From: Bacillus methanolicus MGA3 | Lineage (GTDB): Bacteria > Bacillota > Bacilli > Bacillales > Cytobacillaceae | Reading direction: 5' to 3' | Assembly (NCBI RefSeq): GCF_000724485.1 | Contig: NZ_CP007739.1 | Coordinates: forward strand, 184,001-248,000 | DNA: 64,000 nt | Part shown: piece after piece, positions 26,436 through 35,034 of the stretch | Layout of the letters: the number at the start of each line of letters is the position of its first letter | Numbering within the stretch: position 1 is the first letter of the stretch | Notes under the pieces: model-generated | What the model was told of the DNA's origin: nothing | The model's input: the letters and a program-made list of their open reading frames with translations, nothing else | The model's database searches: none | Program-made: the position numbers and the translations under genes

Positions 26436-26466
26436 TTAAAAAAGCACACCGGATGTCGGTGTGCCG
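26436..26466 (-). terminator. Lysine-riboswitch-controlled terminator
   Basis: Minus strand CGGCACACCG - ACAT - CCGGTGTGC followed by six T, between the L box and the permease gene. Confidence 0.9.
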
Positions 26467-26474
26467 ATACAACC

Positions 26475-26680
26475 GCATCAGACAAATGGATAGTTCATCA
26501 TAGCAAACGCCATGACAGTTCTGCACCTGTTCGGATACAGCCCCAGCTGCCATAACCAGAGAAATTATGGCGCTTCGGCGGTGGTTCCTTTCAATTGCTT
26601 CATCGAGTTTCTCTGACTCTCGGACAATTTACTAATAAACACCGCGACCTCTACCTCATCTTGAGCTGATGAGGAATCAT
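26475..26680 (-). ncRNA. Lysine riboswitch (L box)
   Basis: Read on the minus strand, conserved L-box pieces occur in order: GAGGTAGAGGTCGCGG, TTAGTAA, GAAAGG, CCGCCGAAGCGCC, the CTGGGG turn, then the ACTGTCATGGC segment, followed by an intrinsic terminator. B. subtilis yvsH has the same arrangement. Lysine should shut off expression of the permease. Boundaries are approximate. Confidence 0.92.
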
Positions 26681-26698
26681 TATTCAACTACACGAATT

Positions 26699-26727
26699 AG
26701 AATACAGGCTTGGCTATAGAAAGTCAA
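26699..26727 (-). promoter_or_regulatory. SigA promoter of the lysine permease gene
   Basis: Minus strand TTGACT - 17 bases - TATTCT, about 20 bases ahead of the L box. Confidence 0.75.
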
Positions 26728-26910
26728 TGAAAAAAGTATCCATAAAAGCCAAGCACTGTTACTAGAATGTTTTACACGAATAAAACCAATATATATTGTT
26801 ATCAAAAAGAGTCAGTCCTTTATGAGTTAGCCTCCGCACTACACTAAAGTATGAAAGCTTGATAAAATTGTGGTAAGTTTAAATGAAATACGGAGAAGAG
26901 GGTGTTTTTT

Positions 26911-27573
26911 ATGTGCGGACGGTTTTCTTTGGCGGAAGATATTCATCGTTTACAGATGCAGTTTCAGTTTGAGTACGAAGGAGAATATATTCCAAGATAT
27001 AATATTGCGCCAAGCCAGAATATATTAACGGTAATACAGGGAAGTCAAGGAAGGGTTGGGAAGCAACTGCGCTGGGGGCTGATTCCATTCTGGGCCAAAG
27101 ATGAAAAGATCGGCTATAAACTTATCAATGCAAGAGCAGAAACGCTGGATGAAAAAGCAAGCTTTAAAAATCCTCTAAAAAAACGAAGATGTTTAATCTT
27201 AGCCGACGGCTTTTATGAATGGAAAAAAGATGGGAAAATAAAACAGCCTTACAGATTTGTCCTAAAAAATAGGGAGCCGTTTGCATTCGCGGGATTATGG
27301 GACCGCTGGGAAAAAGGGAACGAAACCATCTATTCATGCACGATTATCACAACCCGGCCAAATGAGTTAACAGAAAAGGTTCACGATCGAATGCCAGTTA
27401 TCTTGACGCCGGAAAATCAGGCTGCCTGGCTAGATCAAAATATTGAAGATACGGAGTACTTGAAATCCCTCCTTGTTCCATATGATGCCGAAGAAATGGA
27501 AGCATATGAAATTTCAACATTAATTAACTCTCCAAAAAATGAAACAAAGGAAGTCATTGCTCCACTTAAATAA
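26911..27573 (+). CDS. SOS response-associated peptidase family protein (YedK/HMCES type)
   Basis: A 220-residue enzyme that covalently traps abasic sites in single-stranded DNA through its N-terminal Cys. The start must be ATG 26911 so that Cys2 (MCGRFSL) becomes the mature N terminus; the GTG at 26902 would bury it. Other family motifs are PRYNIAPSQN, NARAETL, the GFYEWKK glutamate and VHDRMPVIL histidine. Single gene; no LexA box was noticed upstream. A terminator follows directly. Confidence 0.93.
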   Translation: MCGRFSLAEDIHRLQMQFQFEYEGEYIPRYNIAPSQNILTVIQGSQGRVGKQLRWGLIPFWAKDEKIGYKLINARAETLDEKASFKNPLKKRRCLILADGFYEWKKDGKIKQPYRFVLKNREPFAFAGLWDRWEKGNETIYSCTIITTRPNELTEKVHDRMPVILTPENQAAWLDQNIEDTEYLKSLLVPYDAEEMEAYEISTLINSPKNETKEVIAPLK

Positions 27574-27602
27574 AAAAGCGCTGAATCTCAGCGCTCAAAT
27601 AT
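27574..27602. terminator. Bidirectional hairpin between yedK-like gene and mgtE
   Basis: AAAAAAGCGCTGA - ATC - TCAGCGCT; the A-run gives a T-run for the minus-strand mgtE transcript. Confidence 0.75.
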
Positions 27603-27625
27603 TGTTTAATCCCCTAAATAGTTTT

Positions 27626-28984
27626 TCACAATAAATGGTTGATGAACATAGAGGCAAGCCCAAAATACGTACTGAGCGAGAATATATCGTTTAATGTTGT
27701 AATAAGCGGGCCTGAAGCCACAGCAGGGTCAATTTTGAATCGATATAAGATTAAAGGGATAATCGTTCCGGCTAAAGTTCCGATAATAAGAGTAAGAAAC
27801 AGTGAACAGCCGACAACCAATCCTAAAATAGCATTGCCTTGCCAGATAAAAGCGATCAGCGAAATTAAAACGCCGCATATGATGCCAATGATAAATCCTA
27901 CTCCGAGTTCACGAATAATCAAACGGATGATGACTTTTTTATTAATGTCATTCGAGATTAAGCCTCTTACGACAACGGCAAGTGACTGTGTTCCGGTATT
28001 ACCGGTCATTCCAGCAATCATGGGCATAAAAAAAGCAAGGGCTACTACCTTTTGAAGCGTTTCTTCAAAGCCGCTAATGATCTTGCCTGAAACAAGCCCT
28101 ATAAACAAAAGCAATATTAACCAAGGAAGGCGGCGAAAAGCTGCTATGAAAGCTTTCGTCTCAAAATCAATTGATTTCCCAGAAGCCGAAAGCTTTTCTA
28201 TATCCTCATTGGCTTCTTTAATGAAAACGTCAATGATATCATCGACAGTGACAATTCCTATTAAAATGTTTTCATCGTTTACAACAGGCATGGCTAAAAA
28301 GTCATACCGTTCGATAAGTCGTGCAACTTCCTCCTGGTCGGTCGTAACATTGACCGAAATGACTCGTTCGTACATAATGTTGCGGATAATCTCATCAGGT
28401 TCAGCGAGAAGCAAGTCCCGGTAAGATACGACTCCGACAAGTTTTCGTTCTTGGTCGACTACGTATAAATAGTTAATTGTTTCTGCAAATTCGGCAAATA
28501 CTTTAAGTTTTTCAACGGCCTCTTTTACTGTATAATAATTTCTAATCCAAACAAACCGGTTTGTCATTAAGCGTCCGGCTGTTTCAGGAGGGTATTTCAT
28601 AATATCCTGGACAATTTTTGATTCTTCCTGTTTCATTCCGGCTAGTAAGCCTGAAATTTTTTCGGGTGACAGGTCATCTAAAAGAGAAGCAAGATCATCG
28701 TTATCCATTAAATCGAGAACCTTTCCGGTTTTCTCGATGCCAAGTTTATTTAAAACTTCGATTTGTTTTTCTCTGTTCAATTCTTCTATTAAATCAGCAA
28801 GCTGGTCGATTTTTAAATAAAGTAAAAAACGTGTTTTATGCTTCTCCGGCAGATTTTCATATAACTGAGCAATATCGTATGGCTGTAGTTCGTCCATTAT
28901 ATCTTCGAAAACTTTCTTCTTGTTTTCTTTCAAAGATTTGATGATATGAAGAGTAATTTGATCCTCTGTTATGTTTTTAATCAT
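27626..28984 (-). CDS. mgtE: Magnesium transporter MgtE
   Basis: Gated magnesium channel of 452 residues. It has the cytoplasmic N domain with superhelical repeats (about 1-130), two CBS domains (about 135-255, e.g. VGVVSYRDLLLAEPDE and VGIVTVDDIIDVF), a connecting plug helix and a five-helix membrane domain with the pore motif PMIAGMTGNTGTQSLA. I choose ATG 28984, ten bases after AAGGAG; GTG 28993 sits one base from that site. B. subtilis mgtE has a magnesium riboswitch upstream; I find no M-box here. Confidence 0.94.
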   Translation of the reverse strand: MIKNITEDQITLHIIKSLKENKKKVFEDIMDELQPYDIAQLYENLPEKHKTRFLLYLKIDQLADLIEELNREKQIEVLNKLGIEKTGKVLDLMDNDDLASLLDDLSPEKISGLLAGMKQEESKIVQDIMKYPPETAGRLMTNRFVWIRNYYTVKEAVEKLKVFAEFAETINYLYVVDQERKLVGVVSYRDLLLAEPDEIIRNIMYERVISVNVTTDQEEVARLIERYDFLAMPVVNDENILIGIVTVDDIIDVFIKEANEDIEKLSASGKSIDFETKAFIAAFRRLPWLILLLFIGLVSGKIISGFEETLQKVVALAFFMPMIAGMTGNTGTQSLAVVVRGLISNDINKKVIIRLIIRELGVGFIIGIICGVLISLIAFIWQGNAILGLVVGCSLFLTLIIGTLAGTIIPLILYRFKIDPAVASGPLITTLNDIFSLSTYFGLASMFINHLL

Positions 28985-29379
28985 GCTTTTCACGCTCCTT
29001 CCGCCGGTCTTTCTGCTTCCAAGATTATTATAAGTAATTTATCTTTTATTGGAAACGAAAGTATAAGAATAACATTAAGAAAATTTTCGAGAACGACTTA
29101 TCTACAGTTTATGAGCACAATAGGTATTGGCTTACGCTTTTAAAAAGAATAGGCATGGATACAGTAATTTTTTTGAAAACAAGACAAATGATCAAAGATA
29201 TTTTTTTCAATTTTTGATAAAATAGTAACTATATTTATTGATCGTTTTATATAGACAGTGTTTCCAGTGGAGTCGTCTTTTTCTCGCAAGGAGACAGCAA
29301 TCCGCTTTTTTTTATCAATAAAATAAAACAGAATTTTTCCGGAAAAATATAGATTTTCAAACGCTCGGAGGTTTCGCCA
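28985..29379. other. Divergent intergenic region between mgtE and an uncharacterised gene
   Basis: AT-rich, with no recognisable riboswitch. The plus-strand part (29230-29330) has short GTCT/AGAC complementary segments ahead of a T-run, possibly a weak hairpin. No coding remnants seen. Confidence 0.4.
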
Positions 29380-30156
29380 GTGAGAAAGCACAATCAAGAG
29401 TTTCGGGATCTTATTTATGTTCATTTAAATGAAAGTGACCATTATGTTATCACGTATGGAATCGAGTTTTTTGAATTTGCCCGTTCACTTTCAGATTCAA
29501 TGAACAATTTGTTATTGCTGAAACACAACTTTGATGATGGGGAATTTAACATGCATACACATCTAGATTATGTTCCCCGTGAGAGACTGGAAAAGCTAGT
29601 AAAGGATGATGTTTACGGATATGGAGATTTCTGCTGGATCGACTTTGACGAAGTCGAAAACCTTGACGAGCTGTCAGGAATTGAGATTGCTGAACTCTTA
29701 TACCTTGGCCATCTTAAGCAGCATTTAAAGCCGCCGTTTTATAACCATCTCGGCAATCTATTTGCTTACCTTGCTCAAGATGATGGATGGTTTAATAAAA
29801 CATATTATCGCCATTTACACCATTTTTACCGGATGCTTGGTGATGTTATTTCCATGAAACTGAATCATTTGAAAATTGATAAGACCCTTTTGGGAATCAA
29901 GAAAAAACGCTCGTATCCTCCTGTAACAAAAGAACTTTTGATGTCGTTGTCAGGGTTTATGAAGGAAGGTGCTGTTTTGTCATTGAAAAATCTTGTAAAA
30001 AACCGAAACCGCTTGGAAATTCCTATTTGGGCAATTGGAGATTTTGACAATATGGATGATATGTATGAAGAATATGAAAAAGTAAATAAGCAAAAAAGTG
30101 ATGCAAAACTTGTCTTTGATAAGAAAATAAGAGAATGGCAGCTTTTTGCGACATAA
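29380..30156 (+). CDS. Conserved protein of unknown function
   Basis: A soluble 258-residue protein without signal peptide or membrane segments. It is rich in aromatic and acidic residues (GEFNMHTHLDYVPRE, GYGDFCWIDFDEVENLDEL, NKTYYRHLHHFYRMLGD), with a basic C-terminal third (KLLGIKKKRSYPP, LKNLVKNRNRLEIPIW). The start is GTG 29380, eight bases after CGGAGG. It stands alone between mgtE and the cobalamin riboswitch. I do not recognise a domain; the several conserved-looking His and Asp residues might bind metal, but that is speculation. Confidence 0.7.
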   Translation: MRKHNQEFRDLIYVHLNESDHYVITYGIEFFEFARSLSDSMNNLLLLKHNFDDGEFNMHTHLDYVPRERLEKLVKDDVYGYGDFCWIDFDEVENLDELSGIEIAELLYLGHLKQHLKPPFYNHLGNLFAYLAQDDGWFNKTYYRHLHHFYRMLGDVISMKLNHLKIDKTLLGIKKKRSYPPVTKELLMSLSGFMKEGAVLSLKNLVKNRNRLEIPIWAIGDFDNMDDMYEEYEKVNKQKSDAKLVFDKKIREWQLFAT

Positions 30157-30292
30157 AAGTGAAGGAAGGGGCCAGATCCCTCCATTACAACATAAACACG
30201 AATCAAGCCATCTTAATTTATTATGAAAAAATTTTACGTCTCTCATTACAAATTGTGTATAATGATTTTTGACGGAAAATTTCATACATATT

Positions 30293-30480
30293 TGGAACAG
30301 GTGTCTTAATTTTTAAGACTTAAAAGGGAAGTTGGTGAAAATCCAACGCGGTCCCGCCACTGTAAATGGGAACGAGCTGCGTTCAGCCACTGTACAAAGT
30401 TTGTATGGGAAGGTGCAGCAAGTGATGACCATAAGCCAGGAGACCTGCCTGTTCCTTGAGCACCGAGTACCTACGAGGAT
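30293..30480 (+). ncRNA. Cobalamin riboswitch
   Basis: The typical B12 element order is present: GGGAAGTTGGTGAAAATCC, GCGGTCCCGCCACTGTAA, then the B12 box AAGCCAGGAGACCTGCC, with outer stem GGAACAGG/CCTGTTCC. A terminator follows. Adenosylcobalamin binding should repress the whole btu-cob operon. Confidence 0.97.
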
Positions 30481-30540
30481 AGGGAGGTGTGGGAAGGCCT
30501 TTATCATGTCTTTTTTGCTTTTTTGAATAATCGGCCAGTA

Positions 30541-30577
30541 CTGCATCTCCATGACTTTTTTGGAGATGCTTTTTTAT
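30541..30577 (+). terminator. Cobalamin-riboswitch-controlled terminator
   Basis: GCATCTCC - 11-base loop - GGAGATGC followed by six T, directly ahead of btuF. Confidence 0.92.
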
Positions 30578-30602
30578 TTGATTAAATTAGGAGGAGAAAT
30601 AC

Positions 30603-31580
30603 ATGAAAAAACTGTTTTCATTATTTTTAGCAATGCTGCTTGCAGCAGGTATCCTTGCCGGATGTGGCGGAGCAGAAAAACCTGTTAAAGACATTTCTTC
30701 AAATGAACCGAAGAAAGAACTAAAATCAGAAACTGAATTTCCGGTTAAGATTAAAGATGCAACTGGCAAAGAGGTTGTCATAGAATCAAAACCGGAAAGA
30801 ATTGTGTCGCTTATTCCGAGCAATACTGAAATTGCGTTTGCCTTAGGATTGGGGAAAGAAATCGTTGGAGTATCTGATAATGATAATTATCCGAAAGAGG
30901 TAACAAAGAAGGAGAAAATTGGCGGCATGCAAATAAATGTTGAAAAAGTTATTTCGTTAAAACCGAACCTGGTTCTTGCCCACCCATCAATCGCTCAAAG
31001 TTCTAAGGAAGGCTTGCAGCAGTTAAAAGATGCCGGGATTCCTGTTCTCGTTGTAAATGATGCGCAAAATTTTGAACAAGTATACGAGTCGATTAAAATG
31101 ATTGGCACTGCAACAGGTGAAAAGGATGAAGCAGAGAAAATCATACAAAATATGAAAGAACGAATTGCAAAAGTAAAAGAAAAAGCTTCTAAAATCGAAG
31201 AGAGCAAACAAAAGACCGTATATGTTGAAGTATCACCTGCTCCCGAAATTTATACACCGGGAAAAAACACGTTTATGAATGAAATGCTCTCGATTATCAA
31301 TGCAAAAAATGTTTTTGGGGATTTAGAAGGATGGGCAAAAATTGATCAAGAAGCCGTGATTAAAAAAAATCCTGATGTGATTGTGACAACATATGGTTTT
31401 TATGTTAAAGACCCTGTCGGAAACGTGACAAGCCGCAAGGGCTGGGAAAATATCAAAGCCGTAAAAAATAAACAAGTAGTTGATGTCAATTCTGATCTGG
31501 TTTCCCGTCCTGGTCCGCGTCTTGCCGAAGGAGTAGAGGAACTTGCGAAAGCTGTATATCCAGAAATTTTTGCTAAATAA
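30603..31580 (+). CDS. btuF: Cobalamin/cobinamide ABC transporter substrate-binding lipoprotein
   Basis: Extracellular lipoprotein that captures corrinoids, 325 residues. The signal peptide ends in lipobox LAGC with Cys21 as lipid site. The binding domain has the class III (helical backbone) pattern: IVSLIPSNTEIAFALGLG, KPNLVLAHPS, a long linking helix of KVKEKASKIEESKQ and VITTYGFYV-type C lobe. AGGAGGAG precedes the ATG. First gene of the riboswitch operon; btuC begins inside its 3' end. Confidence 0.94.
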   Translation: MKKLFSLFLAMLLAAGILAGCGGAEKPVKDISSNEPKKELKSETEFPVKIKDATGKEVVIESKPERIVSLIPSNTEIAFALGLGKEIVGVSDNDNYPKEVTKKEKIGGMQINVEKVISLKPNLVLAHPSIAQSSKEGLQQLKDAGIPVLVVNDAQNFEQVYESIKMIGTATGEKDEAEKIIQNMKERIAKVKEKASKIEESKQKTVYVEVSPAPEIYTPGKNTFMNEMLSIINAKNVFGDLEGWAKIDQEAVIKKNPDVIVTTYGFYVKDPVGNVTSRKGWENIKAVKNKQVVDVNSDLVSRPGPRLAEGVEELAKAVYPEIFAK

Positions 31581-32601
31581 CAAAATTATTGCATATTTTA
31601 TTGCAATCATATTTTTCCTTTCGGCAATACTGACTGGAATTGCGTTCGGGACTGTTTATGTCCCGGTTTTTTCGATCATTAAAATTATTGGTGCTGAAAT
31701 TTTCCGTTTTTCACCAATTGATTCTATTGATCCGATGTATTCAAATATTGTGATGAATATCCGTCTGCCGCGAGTTCTCCTGGCTGGTCTTGTAGGGGCA
31801 TCTCTTGCGATTGCAGGAGCTGCCTTTCAAGGTCTTTTGCGCAATCCGCTTGCTGACCCCTATACCCTTGGTGTGTCTTCGGGTGCTTCTGTTGGAGCGG
31901 TAATCGCATTGTTTTTTCAAATCACGCTTCCAATTGCCGGTATGTATACGCTGCCGATGTTAAGTATTACAGCCTCCATTATCACTGTCTTTCTTGTGCT
32001 GCTTTTTGCCCAAAAGATTGAACGATCCATGAAAGTAGAAACACTTATTTTAACAGGCATCATTTTCAGCTCGTTTCTAGGTTCACTTATTTCCTTAATG
32101 ATCGCACTGACTGGTGAAGAGCTTCGGCAAATCATCGGATGGATATTGGGCAGTGTATCAATGCGAGGCTGGGAATACATCAAAATCATTTTGCCATTTT
32201 TTATTATTGGTTCATGCTTGCTGATCATGACTACGAAAGAATTGAATGCACTGTCCTTCGGAGAGGAACGGGCGCAGCATTTAGGTGTTAATGTTCATCG
32301 TCGAAAACTGCTTATTATGATTTCAGGATCGATTCTTACCGGTGCGGCTGTGGCTGTTTCGGGTACAATTGGGTTTGTCGGGCTGGTAGTTCCACACTTT
32401 GTTAGACAATTGTGGGGTCCTGATCATCGTCACTTGTTGCCTTTGTCGATGATTATAGGCGGAGGTTTTTTAATTCTTGCCGACCTTGTTTCACGGACGA
32501 TTATTGCGCCATCCGAACTTCCAATCGGCGTGATTACATCCTTAATAGGAGCTCCGATGTTTGCTGTCATTTTGTTGAGAAGAAGGGAAAGAAGTGGGTA
32601 A
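31543..32601 (+). CDS. btuC: Cobalamin ABC transporter permease
   Basis: FecCD-family permease of 352 residues with about ten membrane helices. Characteristic segments are RLPRVLLAGLVGASLAIAG, LRNPLADPYTLGVSSGA and IGFVGLVVPHFVRQLWGPDH. The start is uncertain: TTG 31543 follows AAGGAG by nine bases and overlaps btuF by 38; a TTG at 31570 is a shorter alternative. It ends one base before the ATPase gene. Confidence 0.94.
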   Translation: MRKLYIQKFLLNNKIIAYFIAIIFFLSAILTGIAFGTVYVPVFSIIKIIGAEIFRFSPIDSIDPMYSNIVMNIRLPRVLLAGLVGASLAIAGAAFQGLLRNPLADPYTLGVSSGASVGAVIALFFQITLPIAGMYTLPMLSITASIITVFLVLLFAQKIERSMKVETLILTGIIFSSFLGSLISLMIALTGEELRQIIGWILGSVSMRGWEYIKIILPFFIIGSCLLIMTTKELNALSFGEERAQHLGVNVHRRKLLIMISGSILTGAAVAVSGTIGFVGLVVPHFVRQLWGPDHRHLLPLSMIIGGGFLILADLVSRTIIAPSELPIGVITSLIGAPMFAVILLRRRERSG

Positions 32602-32602
32602 T

Positions 32603-34072
32603 ATGTTAACAATCAGGAATCTTTCCGGCGGATATGGCGGTCAGAATATTATAAAAGGCATTTCCTTTTCGGTTAGGAAAGGAGAATTATTTGGCATTCT
32701 CGGCCCAAATGGCAGCGGGAAAACAACCTTATTAAAAATCATAAGCGGTATTTTGCCGTATGAAGAGGGAGACATTTCCATTAAAGGAAGGCAGTTATCT
32801 TCGTTTTCCCCTAAAGAGCTTGCAAAAGTAATCGCCGTATTGCCTCAACATACCGGACAGGCTTTTTCCTATACGGTAAAAGAAACAGTCTCTCTTGGAA
32901 GATATGCGCATCAAAAGGGCTGGTTTCATACGTGGACGAGCGAAGATGAGGCCATTGTCCGGACTGTTATGGAGCAGACGGGAATAAGCCAATTTCATGA
33001 TCAGCAAATTCATCAGCTTTCCGGAGGAGAACGTCAAAGGGTATTTTTGGCCCAGGCTCTTGCCCAAGAGCCGGAAATACTTCTCCTTGATGAACCGACT
33101 AACCACCTTGATTTGTCTTATCAAAAAGAATTTCTTGATTTATTAAAGTGTTGGACGAAGGAACGCGAACTAACGGTTATCTCGATTTTCCATGATTTGA
33201 ACCTTGCAAGCTTGTATTGCGACCGCTTAATGCTCTTGAGCAAGGGGAAGATCAGTATTAACGATAATCCTAATGAAGTATTAAAAGAAGAGCGAATTCG
33301 GGAAGTTTATCATACAGCGATCCAAAAGCAGCCTCATCCGAAAGTGGCCAAGCCGCAAATGGTCCTGCTTCCGGATTATCAAGAAGAAGAACAAGTACCA
33401 TTTCAGGTTGATGAACGATTTTTGACTATTTCAAAGGAATTCATTGGGCTTTTTTCACCGATCCCTCTCAGAACGATGTCTTCAGGGGTGACTGGTTCGG
33501 GAACTGGCTGGCATAGAACGTTCATAAACAGGCATGTCAGTCAAAATTATGATTGCAGTAACCACCGGAGAGAAATGAGAGATTTTTTAAAGCAAAACGG
33601 TTTTGAACCGGTAGATACGGTTGGAATGATGACAGCTGTCAATCTCGAAGATGCCGTATATCAGCTGTTCAGGGGCGACGGTTTTTCTGTTTTTGTTGTG
33701 ATTACCGCAGGTGCAGGCAATGCAGTGGATGTATCAAGAAGCAAAGAGCACCAAGTGATAACCATTCCCGGAACGATCAATACATGGATTTTTGTGAATG
33801 GAAATATGACGGAAGAGGCTTTTATCCAAGGAATTATGACTGCAACGGAAGCAAAAGTTAAGGTTTTACATGACATGGAGATTTACGATCCAATAACAGG
33901 AACGCTGGCAACCGGAACCTCGACTGACAGCATCTTAATTGCTGCTACCCAACAAGGGCGATTATTGGACTACGCCGGTTCGATTACTCCACTCGGAAAG
34001 CTGATCGGCAAGGGAGTTTATGAGTGTATGACAGAAGCAATTCACAAGTACCAAAAGAGGAAAAAACAATGA
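32603..34072 (+). CDS. btuD: Cobalamin ABC transporter ATPase fused to adenosylcobinamide amidohydrolase
   Basis: A 489-residue fusion. Residues 1-245 are the BtuD-type ATPase (Walker A GPNGSGKTT, signature LSGGERQR, Walker B ILLLDEPTNHLD, H-loop IFHDLNLA). Residues about 275-489 match CbiZ, which removes the aminopropanol arm from (pseudo)cobinamide to give cobyric acid: MSSGVTGSGTGWHRTFINRHV, VVITAGAGNAVDVS and TGTSTDSILIAATQ. Fusing import to the amidohydrolase couples uptake with remodelling. The start is ATG 32603; the in-frame GTG at 32594 lies on the likely ribosome site. It overlaps cbiB by 4 bases. Confidence 0.94.
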   Translation: MLTIRNLSGGYGGQNIIKGISFSVRKGELFGILGPNGSGKTTLLKIISGILPYEEGDISIKGRQLSSFSPKELAKVIAVLPQHTGQAFSYTVKETVSLGRYAHQKGWFHTWTSEDEAIVRTVMEQTGISQFHDQQIHQLSGGERQRVFLAQALAQEPEILLLDEPTNHLDLSYQKEFLDLLKCWTKERELTVISIFHDLNLASLYCDRLMLLSKGKISINDNPNEVLKEERIREVYHTAIQKQPHPKVAKPQMVLLPDYQEEEQVPFQVDERFLTISKEFIGLFSPIPLRTMSSGVTGSGTGWHRTFINRHVSQNYDCSNHRREMRDFLKQNGFEPVDTVGMMTAVNLEDAVYQLFRGDGFSVFVVITAGAGNAVDVSRSKEHQVITIPGTINTWIFVNGNMTEEAFIQGIMTATEAKVKVLHDMEIYDPITGTLATGTSTDSILIAATQQGRLLDYAGSITPLGKLIGKGVYECMTEAIHKYQKRKKQ

Positions 34073-35034
34073 TCATTCACCACTTGGCGGCTATTATCCT
34101 TGCATTTTTCCTTGATTTGATAATCGGTGATCCTCCGGGGTGGCCACACCCGGTAAAGTGGATGGGTGCTTTGATTGCTTTTTTTGACAAAAAATTAAAT
34201 AAGGGCAATCATCGCCGGGCTAAAGGGGTTGTCATGCTTATTTCCGTGCTTGTTATTGTGATGGGAGCAACAGGCTTAAGCGTGTATGCTGTCTACCAGA
34301 TTCATCCTTTGGCAGGCGTCATCTGGGAAGGTGTTCTCATCTCTACTGCAGTTGCACAAAAAAGTTTAAAGGAAGCAGCACTGGATGTTTACGAACCATT
34401 ACAAAAAGGTGAAATAGCCGAAGCCAGGGTGAAATTGTCTTATATTGTTGGTAGAGACACGGATCATTTGCCGGAAAGAGAGATTGTTAGAGGAACAGTT
34501 GAAACGGTCGCAGAAAATACAAGCGACGGAGTTACGGCACCGCTGTTTTGGGGATTTCTTGGCGGGGGAGTGTTCGCCCTTGCCTATCGTGCAGTCAATA
34601 CATGCGACTCCATGGTCGGATACCGCAATCAAAAATACGAAAGATTTGGTTTTGCGTCGGCAAAACTGGATGATTTACTAAACTGGCTCCCGAGCAGACT
34701 GACAGCTATAGCAATGTTTTTAAGCATGAAACCGAGGAAAGTAAGCCGGAAGCAGGCGGTTTCCATCGTTTTGCGTGATGCTAAGAAACATCCGAGTCCT
34801 AACAGCGGCTGGGGAGAGGCGGCTGCGGCTGCTATCATTGGCGTTCAGCTCGGGGGAACAAATTATTATGACGGTGTTGTTTCTCACAGAGCAAAAATGG
34901 GTGACCCAATATTTAAGCTTCAGGCAATTCATATCATCGATTCTATCAGACTTATGAAAAGATCAGCTTTCTTATTTTTATTGTTATTGCTGCTTGGAGG
35001 GGTGGCAATTGAAATGGCCATTGCATGGTTCTAA
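34069..35034 (+). CDS. cbiB: Adenosylcobinamide-phosphate synthase CbiB
   Basis: Membrane enzyme that joins cobyric acid to aminopropanol phosphate, 321 residues. Family motifs: FFLDLIIGDPPGWPHPVKWMG at the N terminus, VGRDTDHLPEREIVRGTVET, ENTSDGVTAPLFW and the HPSPNSGWGEAAAAAIIG block. The start is ATG 34069, overlapping the previous stop (ATGA). CbiB and CobD from the next gene supply substrate and enzyme for the same step; cobD starts inside its 3' end. Confidence 0.95.
   Translation: MIIHHLAAIILAFFLDLIIGDPPGWPHPVKWMGALIAFFDKKLNKGNHRRAKGVVMLISVLVIVMGATGLSVYAVYQIHPLAGVIWEGVLISTAVAQKSLKEAALDVYEPLQKGEIAEARVKLSYIVGRDTDHLPEREIVRGTVETVAENTSDGVTAPLFWGFLGGGVFALAYRAVNTCDSMVGYRNQKYERFGFASAKLDDLLNWLPSRLTAIAMFLSMKPRKVSRKQAVSIVLRDAKKHPSPNSGWGEAAAAAIIGVQLGGTNYYDGVVSHRAKMGDPIFKLQAIHIIDSIRLMKRSAFLFLLLLLLGGVAIEMAIAWF

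Noticed and set aside
28985..29200. Magnesium riboswitch (M-box) expected ahead of mgtE
   Set aside because: None of the conserved M-box segments could be found on the minus strand.
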